A DNA stretch of 64,000 nt from an uncultured Collinsella sp. (GTDB lineage: Bacteria; Actinomycetota; Coriobacteriia; Coriobacteriales; Coriobacteriaceae), in the NCBI GenBank assembly GCA_900541785.1, contig UQKY01000001.1:77381-141380 (forward strand), written 5' to 3'. Each line of letters opens with the position of its first letter. Position 1 is the first letter of the stretch. A program made the translations under genes and the position numbers. This document shows positions 15,146-24,474 of this stretch, one piece after another. The notes beneath the pieces were generated by a model. The model ran no database searches. It was not told where the DNA came from and worked only from the letters and a program-made list of their open reading frames with translations.

Positions 15146-16177
15146 CTATGCGCGTGGTGCCGCCGTGCTATGTCGAATGATGAGCTGGCCGGGAATACGA
15201 ATGGCAACGGTTTTGCCCGCCGTACCCGCCTCGGGGACCGCATGCTCGAACACCTCGCGTCCACGCTGATGTAGATCGAACCGCACGGTCGTGAGCTCGT
15301 TGTGTGCGACAAAATCGTCGAGCGAATCGTCGACGCCCACCACGCTCACGTCCTCGGGCACGCGCAAGCCACTATCGCGCAGCGCTGCAATGGCGCCATT
15401 TGCCATCTGGTCGTTTGCCGCATAGATCGCCGTCATGGTGCGGTCGTGCTCGGCCAGATATCTGCCGGCCTCGTAACCGCTGTTGGCAGACCAGTCGCCT
15501 TCGAGTGGTTCGGCCATTTTGATATGCCTGCGCTCGAGAGAATCTCTCCAACCAGCCCGGCGGAACTGTTCGTCGACCGAGAAGGACGGACCGCCGATAA
15601 AGCGAATTTGCTCGTGGCCCAGCTCAAACAGATGATCCATAAGCAATAGAGAGCAGCCATAGTGGTCAGAGTCGACCGTGGTTACCCGCGGGTGAGCATA
15701 CATGGTGACGATGACCGTGCCGATACCCGGCAGAGGCTCAAACGTCTCAAAGTCGGGCGCCAGTCGACTCATGCCGATGATGATGCCATCCACCGGCAGC
15801 GCTGCCATGCGGCGAGTGGCCTCGGCAAGCGAAAACTCCTCGGTCTTGGACATCTCGACCAGCGTGATAGCACAACCGCGCTCGCGGGCTGCACTGGCAA
15901 TGCCGTCGATCATCGTCAGGTTACCGAACTTGGTGACGTCGTTAACGCACAGCCCGACCGAATGGTAGCGGCCGTCGCGCAGCGAGCGACCGGCATAGCT
16001 CGGACGGAAACCGAGCTCCTGCATGGCTGCCTGCACGCGCTGACGCGTCTGCTCGTTCACGTTGGGCAATCCGTTGGCAACGCGCGAAACCGTCTGCTGC
16101 GAAACACCGGCAACGCGGGCAACGTCGGCCATGGAAACCGGACGCGAACCCGTGTCATTGGAAGGGCGCCTTGCCAC
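15146..16177 (-). CDS. LacI-family regulator (LacI-1), likely galactose operon regulator
   Basis: The 343 residues show the LacI helix-turn-helix and hinge helix (MADVARVAGVSQQTVSRVANG and YAGRSLRDGRYHSVG) and a periplasmic-binding-protein-like sensor. The GTG start at 16177 has AAGGTG 5 bases upstream. The gene is divergent from galM-galK-galT and faces two inverted copies of a GTTAAC-centred site (16261 and 16385), so it probably autoregulates and controls the Leloir operon. Inducer not determinable from sequence. Confidence 0.92.
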   Translation of the reverse strand: MARRPSNDTGSRPVSMADVARVAGVSQQTVSRVANGLPNVNEQTRQRVQAAMQELGFRPSYAGRSLRDGRYHSVGLCVNDVTKFGNLTMIDGIASAARERGCAITLVEMSKTEEFSLAEATRRMAALPVDGIIIGMSRLAPDFETFEPLPGIGTVIVTMYAHPRVTTVDSDHYGCSLLLMDHLFELGHEQIRFIGGPSFSVDEQFRRAGWRDSLERRHIKMAEPLEGDWSANSGYEAGRYLAEHDRTMTAIYAANDQMANGAIAALRDSGLRVPEDVSVVGVDDSLDDFVAHNELTTVRFDLHQRGREVFEHAVPEAGTAGKTVAIRIPGQLIIRHSTAAPRA

Positions 16178-16260
16178 AAAATCACCTTCGCTCCTGTAGG
16201 AAACCTAAATGCCCCATGCGAAATTGCAGGTCACACGGGAGGCTTTGTTGTCTATCGATA

Positions 16261-16398
16261 ATGTTAACGTACTCTACTATACCTATCAGCAGTTATGCAG
16301 CGCCCTCAACACCACCTGAATACCGTTCACGGCTCATTTTCGACCGATTGCAGGAAAGCGAAGAAGTCCGTGGTTCCAGGCTATGAGTACGTTAACAT
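16261..16398. promoter_or_regulatory. Pair of LacI operators ahead of galM
   Basis: ATGTTAACGTACTC at 16261-16274 and its reverse complement GAGTACGTTAACAT at 16385-16398, symmetrically flanking the divergent promoter region. A third copy lies at 17617 and near-identical sites at 33976-34145. Confidence 0.7.
16322..16346 (+). promoter_or_regulatory. Direct-repeat sugar motif, galM site
   Basis: ACCGTTCACGG, 9 bases, GACCG, reading toward galM, about 131 bases before its ATG. Confidence 0.65.
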
Positions 16399-16476
16399 AA
16401 GGCGTAAACACACCGATACCATGATAGCCTGCGTTCCGGGCGCGCAGACTATGGCGTCGTATTCGAAAGGACGCTC

Positions 16477-17553
16477 ATGATTACCACAACTCCGTTCGGC
16501 ACCGCCCCCAGCGGCTCGCCGGTTACGGTCTATAACCTTGTTTGCGCGGGTGCCCGCGTGCGTGTCATGGACTATGGCGCGACCATCCTTGGCATCGAGG
16601 TTCCCGATGCCTCAAACGATGTTGCCGACATCGTGCTCGGCTTCGATGCCCTCGATGGCTACTTCGACAATCCGGCATGCTACGGCGGAACTATTGGCCC
16701 TTCGGCCAACCGAACGGATAAAGGCCAAATCAAGATTGACGGCATGGTCTATCAGATGGCATGCAACGATGGTCCTGACAAAACCAATAATCTGCACACC
16801 GACCTTGAGCATGGCCTTCATAAGCGCGTGTGGAGCGCCACAGTCGACGAGATTACCAACACGGTGAGTTTTACATGTAAGTTGGCCGACGGCGAACTGG
16901 GCCTCCCGGGCAACCGCACCTTTACCGTTGCCTATGTCCTGCAGGCGGGGCCAACGGGTGCCGCAGAGCTCACCTGCACGCAAAGCTGCGTTACCGATGC
17001 CGACACCTTCGTCAACATGACCAACCACACGTATTTCAACCTTACGGGGCACGATGCCGGCACGGTTCTGGACCAGGTCGCGACTATCGACGCCGAGGCT
17101 TTCCTCCCCCAGCGCCAGGACAACGTCTCTTCTGGCGAGGTTCGCCCCGTGGCCGGCACGCCATTCGATTTCCGCGCACCCAAGGCGCTCGGCCGCGACA
17201 TCGAGGCAAACGACGAGCAGCTCAAGATTGCACGGGGCTTTGACCATTGTTTCTGCCTGGATGGCTTTACCCCCGACGCCGACCCGCGCCACGCGCTGCG
17301 CTTGCAAGATCCAAACTCGCGCCGCACGCTCGACATCTTCGTAACCGCACCGGGCGCGCATCTGTATACTGGCAACTGGCTCAGCGATATCGACGCCAAA
17401 GACGGCTGCAGTTACGGTCCTCGCGACGGCGTCGCATTTGAGCCCGAGTTTTGGCCTGATAACAATCATCACACAGATTGGGCACATCCCGTCTGCACAC
17501 CTGACCACCCGTTTAGCTCGACGATCGTCTACCGATTCTCGACGATTTGTTAA
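16477..17553 (+). CDS. galM: Aldose 1-epimerase (galactose mutarotase)
   Basis: A 358-residue GalM with the family's conserved pieces: GATILGIEVPD, ANRTDKGQI, NLHTDLEHGLHKRVW, the catalytic-His region NHTYFNLTGHDAG, RGFDHCF and the C-terminal VAFEPEFWPD with the catalytic Glu. It interconverts beta- and alpha-D-galactose before GalK. First gene of the galM-galK-galT cluster; GAAAGGA lies upstream of the ATG. A paralogue lies at 44627. Confidence 0.95.
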   Translation: MITTTPFGTAPSGSPVTVYNLVCAGARVRVMDYGATILGIEVPDASNDVADIVLGFDALDGYFDNPACYGGTIGPSANRTDKGQIKIDGMVYQMACNDGPDKTNNLHTDLEHGLHKRVWSATVDEITNTVSFTCKLADGELGLPGNRTFTVAYVLQAGPTGAAELTCTQSCVTDADTFVNMTNHTYFNLTGHDAGTVLDQVATIDAEAFLPQRQDNVSSGEVRPVAGTPFDFRAPKALGRDIEANDEQLKIARGFDHCFCLDGFTPDADPRHALRLQDPNSRRTLDIFVTAPGAHLYTGNWLSDIDAKDGCSYGPRDGVAFEPEFWPDNNHHTDWAHPVCTPDHPFSSTIVYRFSTIC

Positions 17554-17616
17554 CCCACCCTCGTCGAGGTGCGAGGGAGCAGCGTTATGACTCCCGCCTA
17601 CTCCCTCGCACCTTGA

Positions 17617-17634
17617 TATGTTTACGTACTCATA
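17617..17634. promoter_or_regulatory. LacI operator between galM and galK
   Basis: TATGTTTACGTACTCATA matches the operator form seen at 16261, 34108 and 34130. Its position suggests galK-galT can be controlled separately from galM. Confidence 0.6.
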
Positions 17635-17678
17635 TGCAAAGCCCGATAACTCGGGATAACCAAGAAAGGAAGACTCAC

Positions 17679-18884
17679 ATGACCGCGCCCGACGAAAAGA
17701 CACTCGCCACGCTCACCAAGCTGTTTGAGGAGGAGTTTGGGCCCATCGCCGACCGCCAGGTGCTCTACGTGCACGCGCCCGGCCGTTCCGAGATCAGCGG
17801 CAACCACACCGATCACGAGGGCGGCCACGTTATCGCCGGCTCGCTCGATGTCGCCGTTGACGGCATTGCCGTGGCGACCGACTCCAACAAGGTCCGCGTC
17901 GCCGACGAGGGCTATCCTACGTTTGAGATCACACTCGACACGCTGGATGTTCAGGAGTCCGAGAAGGGCACGTCCGCAAGCCTCGTCCGCGGCATGGCGC
18001 ACGAGATTGCAGCCCTTGGCGTTGAGCCCCACGGCTTCGACTTCGCCTTCACCTGCTCCGTCCCCTCGGGTGGCGGCCTTTCCAGCTCTGCAGCCGTCGA
18101 GGCCGCGTACGGTCGTGCCATGGAGACGCTCTGGGGCGCGCCCGCCATTGAGCCCGTCACGCTCGCTCAGATGAGCCAGCGCACCGAAAACAACTACTAC
18201 GGCAAGCCCTGCGGTCTGATGGACCAGGCCGCCGTATGTCTGGGCGGCCTTGCCTACATGGACTTTGAGGACCAGGCTCAGCCTAAGACCCAGAAGCTCG
18301 AGCTCAACTTTGAGGACCACGGCTATGCGCTCGTGCTCGTTAAGGTCGGCGCCGACCACGTGGCCGCCACCGATGACTACGCCGCCGTTCCGCGCGAAAT
18401 GCAAGACGTCGCCGCCGAGTTTGGCAAGGCACGCCTGTGCGAGGTCGACGTTGCCGACTTTGACGCCAAACTCCCCGAGCTGCGCGCCAAGCTGGGCGAC
18501 CGTGCCTGCCTGCGCGCCGTTCACTACTGGTACGAGAACGGCCTGGTCGATAAGCGCTGGGCTGCCCTGAACGCCGGCGACATTGACCAGTTCCTGGTCC
18601 TGACGCGCGAGTCCGGCGCCAGCTCTGCCATGTACCTGCAGAATGTCGTTGCCAAGCTGGGCTCCGAGCAGCCCTCCATGTATGCCCTGGCACTGGCCGA
18701 GCACGTGCTCGACGGCCGTGGCGCCGTTCGTATTCACGGTGGCGGCTTTGGCGGTACCATCCAGGCCTTTGTGCCGCTCGATCTGGTCGACACCTTTATC
18801 ACCAAGATGAACAGCTGGCTGGGCGAGGGCTCTGCCCGTCACTACGCCATCTCTGACAAGGGGGCTTACGCGGCATGGCTGTAA
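17679..18884 (+). CDS. galK: Galactokinase
   Basis: A GHMP kinase of 401 residues phosphorylating alpha-D-galactose to galactose-1-phosphate. The galactokinase signature near residue 30 reads GRSEISGNHTDHEGG (canonical GRxNLIGEHTDYNxG with substitutions). The ATP motif is VPSGGGLSSSAAVEAA, and the C-terminal motif IHGGGFGGTIQAF is present. ATG 17679 is preceded by AAGAAAGGAAG. The stop overlaps the start region of galT, indicating coupling. Confidence 0.96.
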   Translation: MTAPDEKTLATLTKLFEEEFGPIADRQVLYVHAPGRSEISGNHTDHEGGHVIAGSLDVAVDGIAVATDSNKVRVADEGYPTFEITLDTLDVQESEKGTSASLVRGMAHEIAALGVEPHGFDFAFTCSVPSGGGLSSSAAVEAAYGRAMETLWGAPAIEPVTLAQMSQRTENNYYGKPCGLMDQAAVCLGGLAYMDFEDQAQPKTQKLELNFEDHGYALVLVKVGADHVAATDDYAAVPREMQDVAAEFGKARLCEVDVADFDAKLPELRAKLGDRACLRAVHYWYENGLVDKRWAALNAGDIDQFLVLTRESGASSAMYLQNVVAKLGSEQPSMYALALAEHVLDGRGAVRIHGGGFGGTIQAFVPLDLVDTFITKMNSWLGEGSARHYAISDKGAYAAWL

Positions 18885-20503
18885 TGACTGACGTGCGCGA
18901 GGCCGCGCAGAACCTGATCGAGTACGCTATCCACCGATCGATGATCGGCCAGGACGATCGCATCTGGGCATACAACACCATTTTGGAGTGCATCGGCGCC
19001 ACGGGTCCCGCACTCGACATGGCTTGGGCGCTCAAGACCGAGAAGATTTCGCTCTTGCACCCCGATACACTCCCCGACTTTGACCTGGAGGGCGCGCTTG
19101 CCGTGCTTTCCGAGGCCGCCATTGCCAACGGTGCTGCCGAGGACACGGCGTCAGGCCGCGACCGCATCGCCATGCGTATCATGGGCGCGCTCATGCCAAG
19201 GCCTTCGGTTGTAAACGAAGAGTTCAACGGACGCATGGGCGTCAACGAGCCCCGCGCCGCGACCGACTGGTTCTACGGCCTGTGCTGCGACGCCGGCTAC
19301 GTGCGCCGTGCCGCCATCGCGCGCAACATCAAATGGAGCACCCCCACCAACTGGGGCGATCTTGAGATCACCATCAACCTGTCCAAGCCCGAGAAGGACC
19401 CGCGCGATATCGCCGCGGCAGGTGCAGCCAAGAACACGGGCGAGAAGTATCCTGCCTGCCAGCTCTGCATCGAAAACGAGGGCTATCCCGGACGCTCTGC
19501 CGCAGCCGACGGCGGCGCTCACCCCGCCCGCCAGAATCTGCGCGTAATCCCCATCCAGCTCGACGGCGAGCGCTGGGGCTTCCAGTACAGCCCGTACGCG
19601 TACTTTAACGAGCACTGCATTGCCATGAGCTCCGAGCATCGTCCGATGCACGTCGACCGCAAGGGTCTGACCTGCCTGCTCGATTTTGTGGACCTGTTCC
19701 CGCACTACTTTATTGGCTCTAACGCCGACCTGCCCATCGTGGGCGGCTCGATTCTGTCGCACGACCACTTCCAGGGCGGCGCGCACGAGTTCCCCATGAT
19801 GCATGCCGCCGAGGTCTCGAAGTTTAGCGTGCCCGGATTTGACCAGGTCACCGGCACTGTGCTGCAATGGCCGCTCTCGGTGCTGCGCCTTCGCTCGCAC
19901 GACCGCGCTCAGCTGCTCGACGCTGCCGAGAAGATTATCCTCGCCTGGCGCGAGTGGACCGATGAGTCCGTGGGCGTCATCGCGCACACAGCCGATGGCG
20001 TGGCGCACAACACCGTGACGCCCGTCATTCGCCGCGTAGACTCCCGCGGCAACGCTGGCGGCGAAATTTATGAGGCCTACCTTGCACTTCGCTGCAATAT
20101 CACGACCGACGAGCACCCGCTGGGCGTTTTCCACCCGCATGCCGAGTACCACCACATTAAGAAGGAGAACATCGGCCTGATTGAGGTCATGGGCCTGGCT
20201 ATTCTGCCGCCGCGCTTGGTTCCCGAGCTCGGCGCTGTCCGCGAGCACCTGCTGGCAGCCAAGGTCGACGCCAGCTACGATCTTGCCGGCGCGCTCGAGA
20301 GCGATGATCTTTGCCGCAGCCATGCCGCGTGGGCCGAAGATGTCTATGCCCGCCGCGCCGACGAGCTTACGGCCGACAACGCCATCGATATCCTACACGA
20401 AGAGGTCGGCGTGGTGTTTGGCCACGTGCTCGACAACGCCGGCGTCTTTAAGTGGGACGAGGCCGGCCGCGCCGCCCAGCAGCGCTTTATCGACTCACTG
20501 TAG
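18875..20503 (+). CDS. galT: UDP-glucose--hexose-1-phosphate uridylyltransferase (class II GalT)
   Basis: A 542-residue protein of the GalT type common in Gram-positive bacteria, unrelated in length to the ~350-residue enterobacterial form. Recognisable parts include ARNIKWSTPTNWGDLEITINLSKPEKDPRDI (given here as a landmark in two stretches: ARNIKWSTPTNWG and LEITINLSKPEKD), ACQLCIENEGYPGR, FSPYAY-like FQYSPYAYFNEHCI and GGSILSHDHFQGG. It transfers UMP to galactose-1-phosphate. ATG 18875 overlaps galK; ATG 18884 within TAATG is an alternative. No galE is present in the window. Confidence 0.94.
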   Translation: MAVMTDVREAAQNLIEYAIHRSMIGQDDRIWAYNTILECIGATGPALDMAWALKTEKISLLHPDTLPDFDLEGALAVLSEAAIANGAAEDTASGRDRIAMRIMGALMPRPSVVNEEFNGRMGVNEPRAATDWFYGLCCDAGYVRRAAIARNIKWSTPTNWGDLEITINLSKPEKDPRDIAAAGAAKNTGEKYPACQLCIENEGYPGRSAAADGGAHPARQNLRVIPIQLDGERWGFQYSPYAYFNEHCIAMSSEHRPMHVDRKGLTCLLDFVDLFPHYFIGSNADLPIVGGSILSHDHFQGGAHEFPMMHAAEVSKFSVPGFDQVTGTVLQWPLSVLRLRSHDRAQLLDAAEKIILAWREWTDESVGVIAHTADGVAHNTVTPVIRRVDSRGNAGGEIYEAYLALRCNITTDEHPLGVFHPHAEYHHIKKENIGLIEVMGLAILPPRLVPELGAVREHLLAAKVDASYDLAGALESDDLCRSHAAWAEDVYARRADELTADNAIDILHEEVGVVFGHVLDNAGVFKWDEAGRAAQQRFIDSL

Positions 20504-20558
20504 AGCACAGACCCGGACGCTCAACAGCAGCCCGCACGACATAGCCACCTACACGACA

Positions 20559-20598
20559 ACGGCGCCCGCCGGCAACATCGCCGACGGGCGCCGTTTTC
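20559..20598 (+). terminator. Terminator of the gal operon
   Basis: ACGGCGCCCG (20559-20568) pairs with CGGGCGCCGT (20585-20594), extended by CCGGC/GCCGA, and is followed by TTTT. Confidence 0.88.
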
Positions 20599-20630
20599 TG
20601 ATGCAAAGGTAACTAATTTACACCAAAGCA

Positions 20631-20683
20631 AGGAGTGTCCCAAACTGCCGGCAGAAAAGGAACGTCCCCAGGTGCCGACCTAA
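20631..20683. repeat. Dispersed 'GGAGTGTCCC...CTGCCGGC...GGAACGTCCCC' unit
   Basis: Same unit as at 22142, 27308 and, inverted, 6467. Confidence 0.65.
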
Positions 20684-20684
20684 A

Positions 20685-20776
20685 CCCACACAATATTCGA
20701 TGGAAAAACGTGGTTGCCTCCCACATTATTCGATGGAAAAACGTGGTTCATTCCCACATTTTTCGATGGAAAGACC
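20685..20776. repeat. Three tandem ~33-35-bp repeats upstream of the ATPase gene
   Basis: Units begin at 20685, 20720 and 20753. The first two share ATTCGATGGAAAAACGTGG and the third is CATTTTTCGATGGAAAGACC. They end about 40 bases before the ATPase ATG. Spacer-free, so not a CRISPR. Confidence 0.7.
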
Positions 20777-20815
20777 AACACGGTCTTATACTAACCATGA
20801 TCGTTAGGAGGCAGT

Positions 20816-22117
20816 ATGCAGCGACAGCTAATGGACGAACTCATCGCTTGGAAATCTAGGGCAAACCGCAAGCCCCTCCTGCTTAAGGGGGCCCGCCAGA
20901 CGGGAAAAACCTGGCTTCTCAACGAATTCGCAGGCCAGCAGTATCAAAACGTCATCCGTTTTGACTTTATGCTCGAACCGGGCGCACGCTCGCTGTTCGA
21001 CGGAAGCCTTGACCCCAAACGCATCATCTCCCAGATAGAGCTCCTGCGCGGCCAGACCATAACGCCGACAGACACACTCATCATCTTCGACGAAATCCAA
21101 GAGGCACCGCGTGGCATCACCTCGCTCAAATACTTCAACGAGCTGGCGCCGGAATACCATATCGTGGCAGCCGGCTCCTATATGGGGCTCGCGCTCCGAC
21201 GCGAAAACGAGTCGTTCCCCGTCGGCAAGATTGACCAGCTTACCATGCGCCCCATGGGGTTTGTCGAGTTCGTTCGTGCCGTCGATGGCGATCCGCTCGC
21301 AGATGCCATCCTTGCCGCAGACATGGACCTGCTGGCAAACGTTTCCGAAAAGCTCGAGCGCCTGCTCAAGGAATACCTCGTTGTCGGTGGCATGCCAGAA
21401 GTTGTCTCCGCTTTCGCCGCCTCCCACGATTTCATCGAGGCCCGCAGGCTTCAGCAGCAAATCATCGAAGCTTACGAATCCGATTTTGGCAAGCATGCGC
21501 CAGCCCGCATCGTCGAGCGCATGAGGCTGGTTTGGAAATCCCTTCCCGGCCAGCTCGCAAAGGAAAACAAGAAGTTCGTCTACGGCGCGCTTCGTCCCGG
21601 GGCGCGCGCACGCGATTTTGAGGAAAGCCTCCAGTGGCTCATGGACTATGGAATCGTTCATAAGGTACCACGTGTTTCCGCCCTAAGAGCACCGCTCACA
21701 AGCTACGAGGATCTCTCGGGCTTCAAGCTGTTCTGCATCGACACCGGCATCCTCGGAGCACTCTCTGGCCTCTCGCCGGCCATTGCTCTGAACGGGCCCG
21801 CTGTTTTTACGGAGTTCAAAGGCTCGCTGACCGAGCAATACGTCGCACAGGAGCTTTTGCTCCAAGGCAAAACTCCCGCGTATTGGTCATCCTCCTCCGG
21901 CAATGCAGAGACTGACTTTGCCATCGACCATGCGGGGACCGTGCTTCCGCTCGAGGTCAAGGCGGCAGAGAACCTCAAAGCAAAGAGCCTGAGGATTGCC
22001 TGCGAGAAGTTCAAGCTCGAGCGCTGCGTGAGAACATCGTTAGCGGCATATAGAGACGAGGGCACGCTCGTCAACATTCCGCTCTGGGAGATTGGGCAAA
22101 TCGACAAGCTGGCATAG
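20816..22117 (+). CDS. AAA+ ATPase with C-terminal DUF4143 nuclease-like domain
   Basis: A 433-residue member of the AAA_14/DUF4143 family. Walker A GARQTGKT (25-32), Walker B IIFDEIQEA (D92, E93) and a sensor-like AAGSYMGLAL occupy the N-terminal half. The C-terminal half holds AETDFAID (D367) and PLEVKAAEN (E380, K382), the D...ExK layout of PD-(D/E)xK folds. Function in this family is not established. GTTAGGAGG precedes the ATG. The gene stands alone between repeat units, which suggests accessory DNA. Confidence 0.88.
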   Translation: MQRQLMDELIAWKSRANRKPLLLKGARQTGKTWLLNEFAGQQYQNVIRFDFMLEPGARSLFDGSLDPKRIISQIELLRGQTITPTDTLIIFDEIQEAPRGITSLKYFNELAPEYHIVAAGSYMGLALRRENESFPVGKIDQLTMRPMGFVEFVRAVDGDPLADAILAADMDLLANVSEKLERLLKEYLVVGGMPEVVSAFAASHDFIEARRLQQQIIEAYESDFGKHAPARIVERMRLVWKSLPGQLAKENKKFVYGALRPGARARDFEESLQWLMDYGIVHKVPRVSALRAPLTSYEDLSGFKLFCIDTGILGALSGLSPAIALNGPAVFTEFKGSLTEQYVAQELLLQGKTPAYWSSSSGNAETDFAIDHAGTVLPLEVKAAENLKAKSLRIACEKFKLERCVRTSLAAYRDEGTLVNIPLWEIGQIDKLA

Positions 22118-22141
22118 GCGCTGTGGAGGGGGGGTGCCCCG

Positions 22142-22185
22142 TAAGGAGTGTCCCAAACTGCCGGCAAAAAAGGAACGTCTCTATC
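22142..22185. repeat. Dispersed 'GGAGTGTCCC...CTGCCGGC' unit
   Basis: Nearly identical to the unit at 20631, so the ATPase gene is flanked by two direct copies about 1.5 kb apart. Confidence 0.65.
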
Positions 22186-22235
22186 TGCCGCATTCCCGAA
22201 GCAAGGCAACGCCGATGTTTTGGCAACGGCAGCGA

Positions 22236-22375
22236 AAACCCGCCAGAGCGAGCAAGGTGCCTTGAAACAAGGCGGCATTGACCTTCTGGTCATGCCGCCG
22301 CAGCTGAAAGGCAGATTGCCGCTCTGGCGGGTTTGCAGCGTCGGCCGGTTACGCGGTTTGGTAAAACCGCGTAAC
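22236..22375 (-). ncRNA. Structured 3' element, copy 2 of 3
   Basis: Lies directly after the lacC stop. Helix 1: 22348-22359 with 22364-22375. Helix 2: 15 perfect pairs, 22236-22250 with 22320-22334. Helix 3 (minus sense) is TGCCTT with AAGGCA. Helix 4 has arms GGCGGCATGACC and GGTCAATGCCGCC around AGAA. Primary sequence of helix 2 is unrelated to copy 1 yet fully complementary. Confidence 0.75.
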
Positions 22376-22376
22376 C

Positions 22377-23312
22377 CTACAGCTCCGTTACTTCAACGCT
22401 GTTGTAGACCTCGTCCCAGCGGTCCATGACCAGGTGGCCGGTCTTGGGATCCATGGCGTTGAGCTTGCCGCAGGTATTGGCGGTCTTGAGCACCGTGACG
22501 TCGTCGGCACCAGCAGCAATCGCATGCGCAAAGCCGGCGATGGTCGAGTCGCCGGAACCCGTTGCGTTCACAGCCGCAATCGCGGGCGTCTTGGCGCGGA
22601 ACGCGCGACCCTCATGGAAGCCAACCGAACCGGCAGCGCCCATCGAAACGACAACCCAGGGGATACCGGCAAAACGGTCATCGGCGGCAAGCGCCTCGCG
22701 CAGGGCATCGACATCATCGGTCGTATAGGACGTACCCAGCAGGCCGTTAATCTCGGTCAGGTTGGGCTTTACGAGCTCAGGCTTGGCGTCGGACTCCAGC
22801 GCGGCCTCCAGCGATGCACCCGAGGTGTCGAGCAGCACCTTGGCGCCCGCCTCCTCGGCGATCTTGACGAGCTCGGCATAGTAGCCGGCATCGACGCCAC
22901 GCGGCAGCGAGCCCGAAAGCGTCACGACGTCCGCCTTCGCTGCAAGCTCGGCAAACTTGGCCGTAAAGGCCTCGAGCTCGGCCGGAGCGATCTGCGGGCC
23001 GCTCTCCAGCAGCTCGGTCTGATTACCCTCGTGCAGAATATTCAGGCAACTGCGCGTCTCACCGGCGATGGGCACAAAGTCGTTCTTGACGCCGTCGGCA
23101 TCCATAAGCTCGGCCATATAGGCACCCATGTGGCCGCCGAGCAGACCGGTCGCGAGCACATCGTCGCCCAACTGCAGCAGCACACGGCTCACGTTGAGGC
23201 CCTTGCCGCCAGCGGTCTTTTCGGGCGTCACACGGTTCACGTCGTCGATGATCAGCTTGTCGAGCTGATAGCGCGTATCAATCGACGGGTTCATGGTAAC
23301 GGTCAGAATCAT
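22377..23312 (-). CDS. lacC: Tagatose-6-phosphate kinase (PfkB family)
   Basis: A 311-residue PfkB sugar kinase closely resembling lactococcal/staphylococcal LacC: MILTVTMNPSIDTRYQLD, KTAGGKGLNVSRVL, NQTELLESGP, GSLPRGV, and the ATP/anion-hole motif NATGSGDSTIAGF, ending in TGHLVMDRWDEVYN. It converts tagatose-6-phosphate to tagatose-1,6-bisphosphate; 1-phosphofructokinase is the main alternative. ATG 23312 has AGGAG 6 bases upstream. It follows lacX (gap 53 bases) in a two-gene unit, and a paralogous pair lies at 47047-48923. Confidence 0.93.
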   Translation of the reverse strand: MILTVTMNPSIDTRYQLDKLIIDDVNRVTPEKTAGGKGLNVSRVLLQLGDDVLATGLLGGHMGAYMAELMDADGVKNDFVPIAGETRSCLNILHEGNQTELLESGPQIAPAELEAFTAKFAELAAKADVVTLSGSLPRGVDAGYYAELVKIAEEAGAKVLLDTSGASLEAALESDAKPELVKPNLTEINGLLGTSYTTDDVDALREALAADDRFAGIPWVVVSMGAAGSVGFHEGRAFRAKTPAIAAVNATGSGDSTIAGFAHAIAAGADDVTVLKTANTCGKLNAMDPKTGHLVMDRWDEVYNSVEVTEL

Positions 23313-23365
23313 GTTGAACTCCTGTTCCGGGGCGGCATAACCCGCCCCAAACATACGATAACTCG

Positions 23366-24247
23366 TTAAAGGATCTCGATCTCAAAGCCGCGGGTGACGG
23401 TCTCCCCCGGCTTGGCCACCAGGCAGCCACGCTTGTGCTCCAGGATATCGTCCTCGTCGGAACAGGTGGACAGGCCGCCCCACGGTTCCACGGCCACAAA
23501 GTCGCCCTCGGGCTTGCTCCACACAATCAGGTACGGCATATCGGGGAACGTCAGGCGCACGCCCTTGTCCTCGGTCTTCTTGGTCAGCGTGACCACATGG
23601 CTCTCGAGCACATCAAAGATGGTCTCGGCAAAGTCGAAGAGCTCGTGAGTCAGCGGCAGGTCGTGGCCGACCATCGGGTTTTTGCTGCGATGCTCGACAT
23701 CAATCAGGCCTGTCGAGGGAACGGCAGTACAGAGCTCAGCGGCCTCACGCTGCTCAAAACGGAGCTCGTAATCGTCATAGGACTCGCCCTCGTCGAGCGG
23801 GCACTTAAAGCCAGGGTGACCGCCCACAAAGAACGGCATGTCCTCGGTGCCCTCATTGGTCACCTCGTACGACACGGCCACCTTCTCCGCATCGATCGTG
23901 TAACGAGCAACGATCTTAAACGGATACGGGTACTGCTCGAGCAACTCGGCATGGTCGGCAGAGCTTAAGCTCAGCACAACCATGTTGTCGCTCCGCTCCT
24001 CGAGCTTCCACTCCTGCTTGCGAGCAAAGCCGTGGCGGGCGAGCTTGACCTCGCGGCCGCCCATGGTCATTGCGCGACCGTCACGAAGGCCGCCGCAGAT
24101 CGGGAAACAAATGGGTGCCTGGCCCGACCACACCGCCGGGTCGCCCTGCCACAGGTACTCACGGCCGTTGGCCGTAATAGAAGTGAACGACCCGCCCGCC
24201 GTGCTCAGTGCCACGCGGATAGAACCGTTATCAAGAACAAACTCCAT
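23366..24247 (-). CDS. lacX: Aldose 1-epimerase family protein (LacX-like)
   Basis: A 293-residue protein opening with a beta-strand region and GREYLWQGD, then ICFPICGGLRD and GHPGFKCPL, features of the LacX/YihR-type aldose epimerases that sit at the end of lactococcal lac operons. It probably mutarotates a sugar or sugar phosphate linked to the tagatose pathway. GGAAGG precedes ATG 24247. It precedes lacC in the same transcript. Confidence 0.9.
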   Translation of the reverse strand: MEFVLDNGSIRVALSTAGGSFTSITANGREYLWQGDPAVWSGQAPICFPICGGLRDGRAMTMGGREVKLARHGFARKQEWKLEERSDNMVVLSLSSADHAELLEQYPYPFKIVARYTIDAEKVAVSYEVTNEGTEDMPFFVGGHPGFKCPLDEGESYDDYELRFEQREAAELCTAVPSTGLIDVEHRSKNPMVGHDLPLTHELFDFAETIFDVLESHVVTLTKKTEDKGVRLTFPDMPYLIVWSKPEGDFVAVEPWGGLSTCSDEDDILEHKRGCLVAKPGETVTRGFEIEIL

Positions 24248-24474
24248 AGGAGCCTTCCCTTTCTTACGACAGCCCGCCAAGTCAATAGGGCTGATAGAAA
24301 ACCGGCCCGCGCCCCCTCACAGAAACGCGAGCCGTCAATTGAAAAGCTGCAGAATACCGGGTCCCGCCAAAACGAAGCCCACAAGCTCAGCAAGCAAACG
24401 TGTTATCGGAGCAGCTTACTGAACCAGAAAGCTTCGCAACAACAGCGGTAACCCCACAGGTACCCCCAACGTCA
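24248..24474. other. Intergenic region upstream of lacX
   Basis: Nothing definite: no direct-repeat sugar motif and no clear LacI or DeoR operator. The lacX promoter must lie here, because the structured element of lacB is next. Confidence 0.4.

Noticed and set aside
20685..20776. CRISPR array
   Set aside because: Only three degenerate units lying head-to-tail without spacers, and no cas genes nearby.
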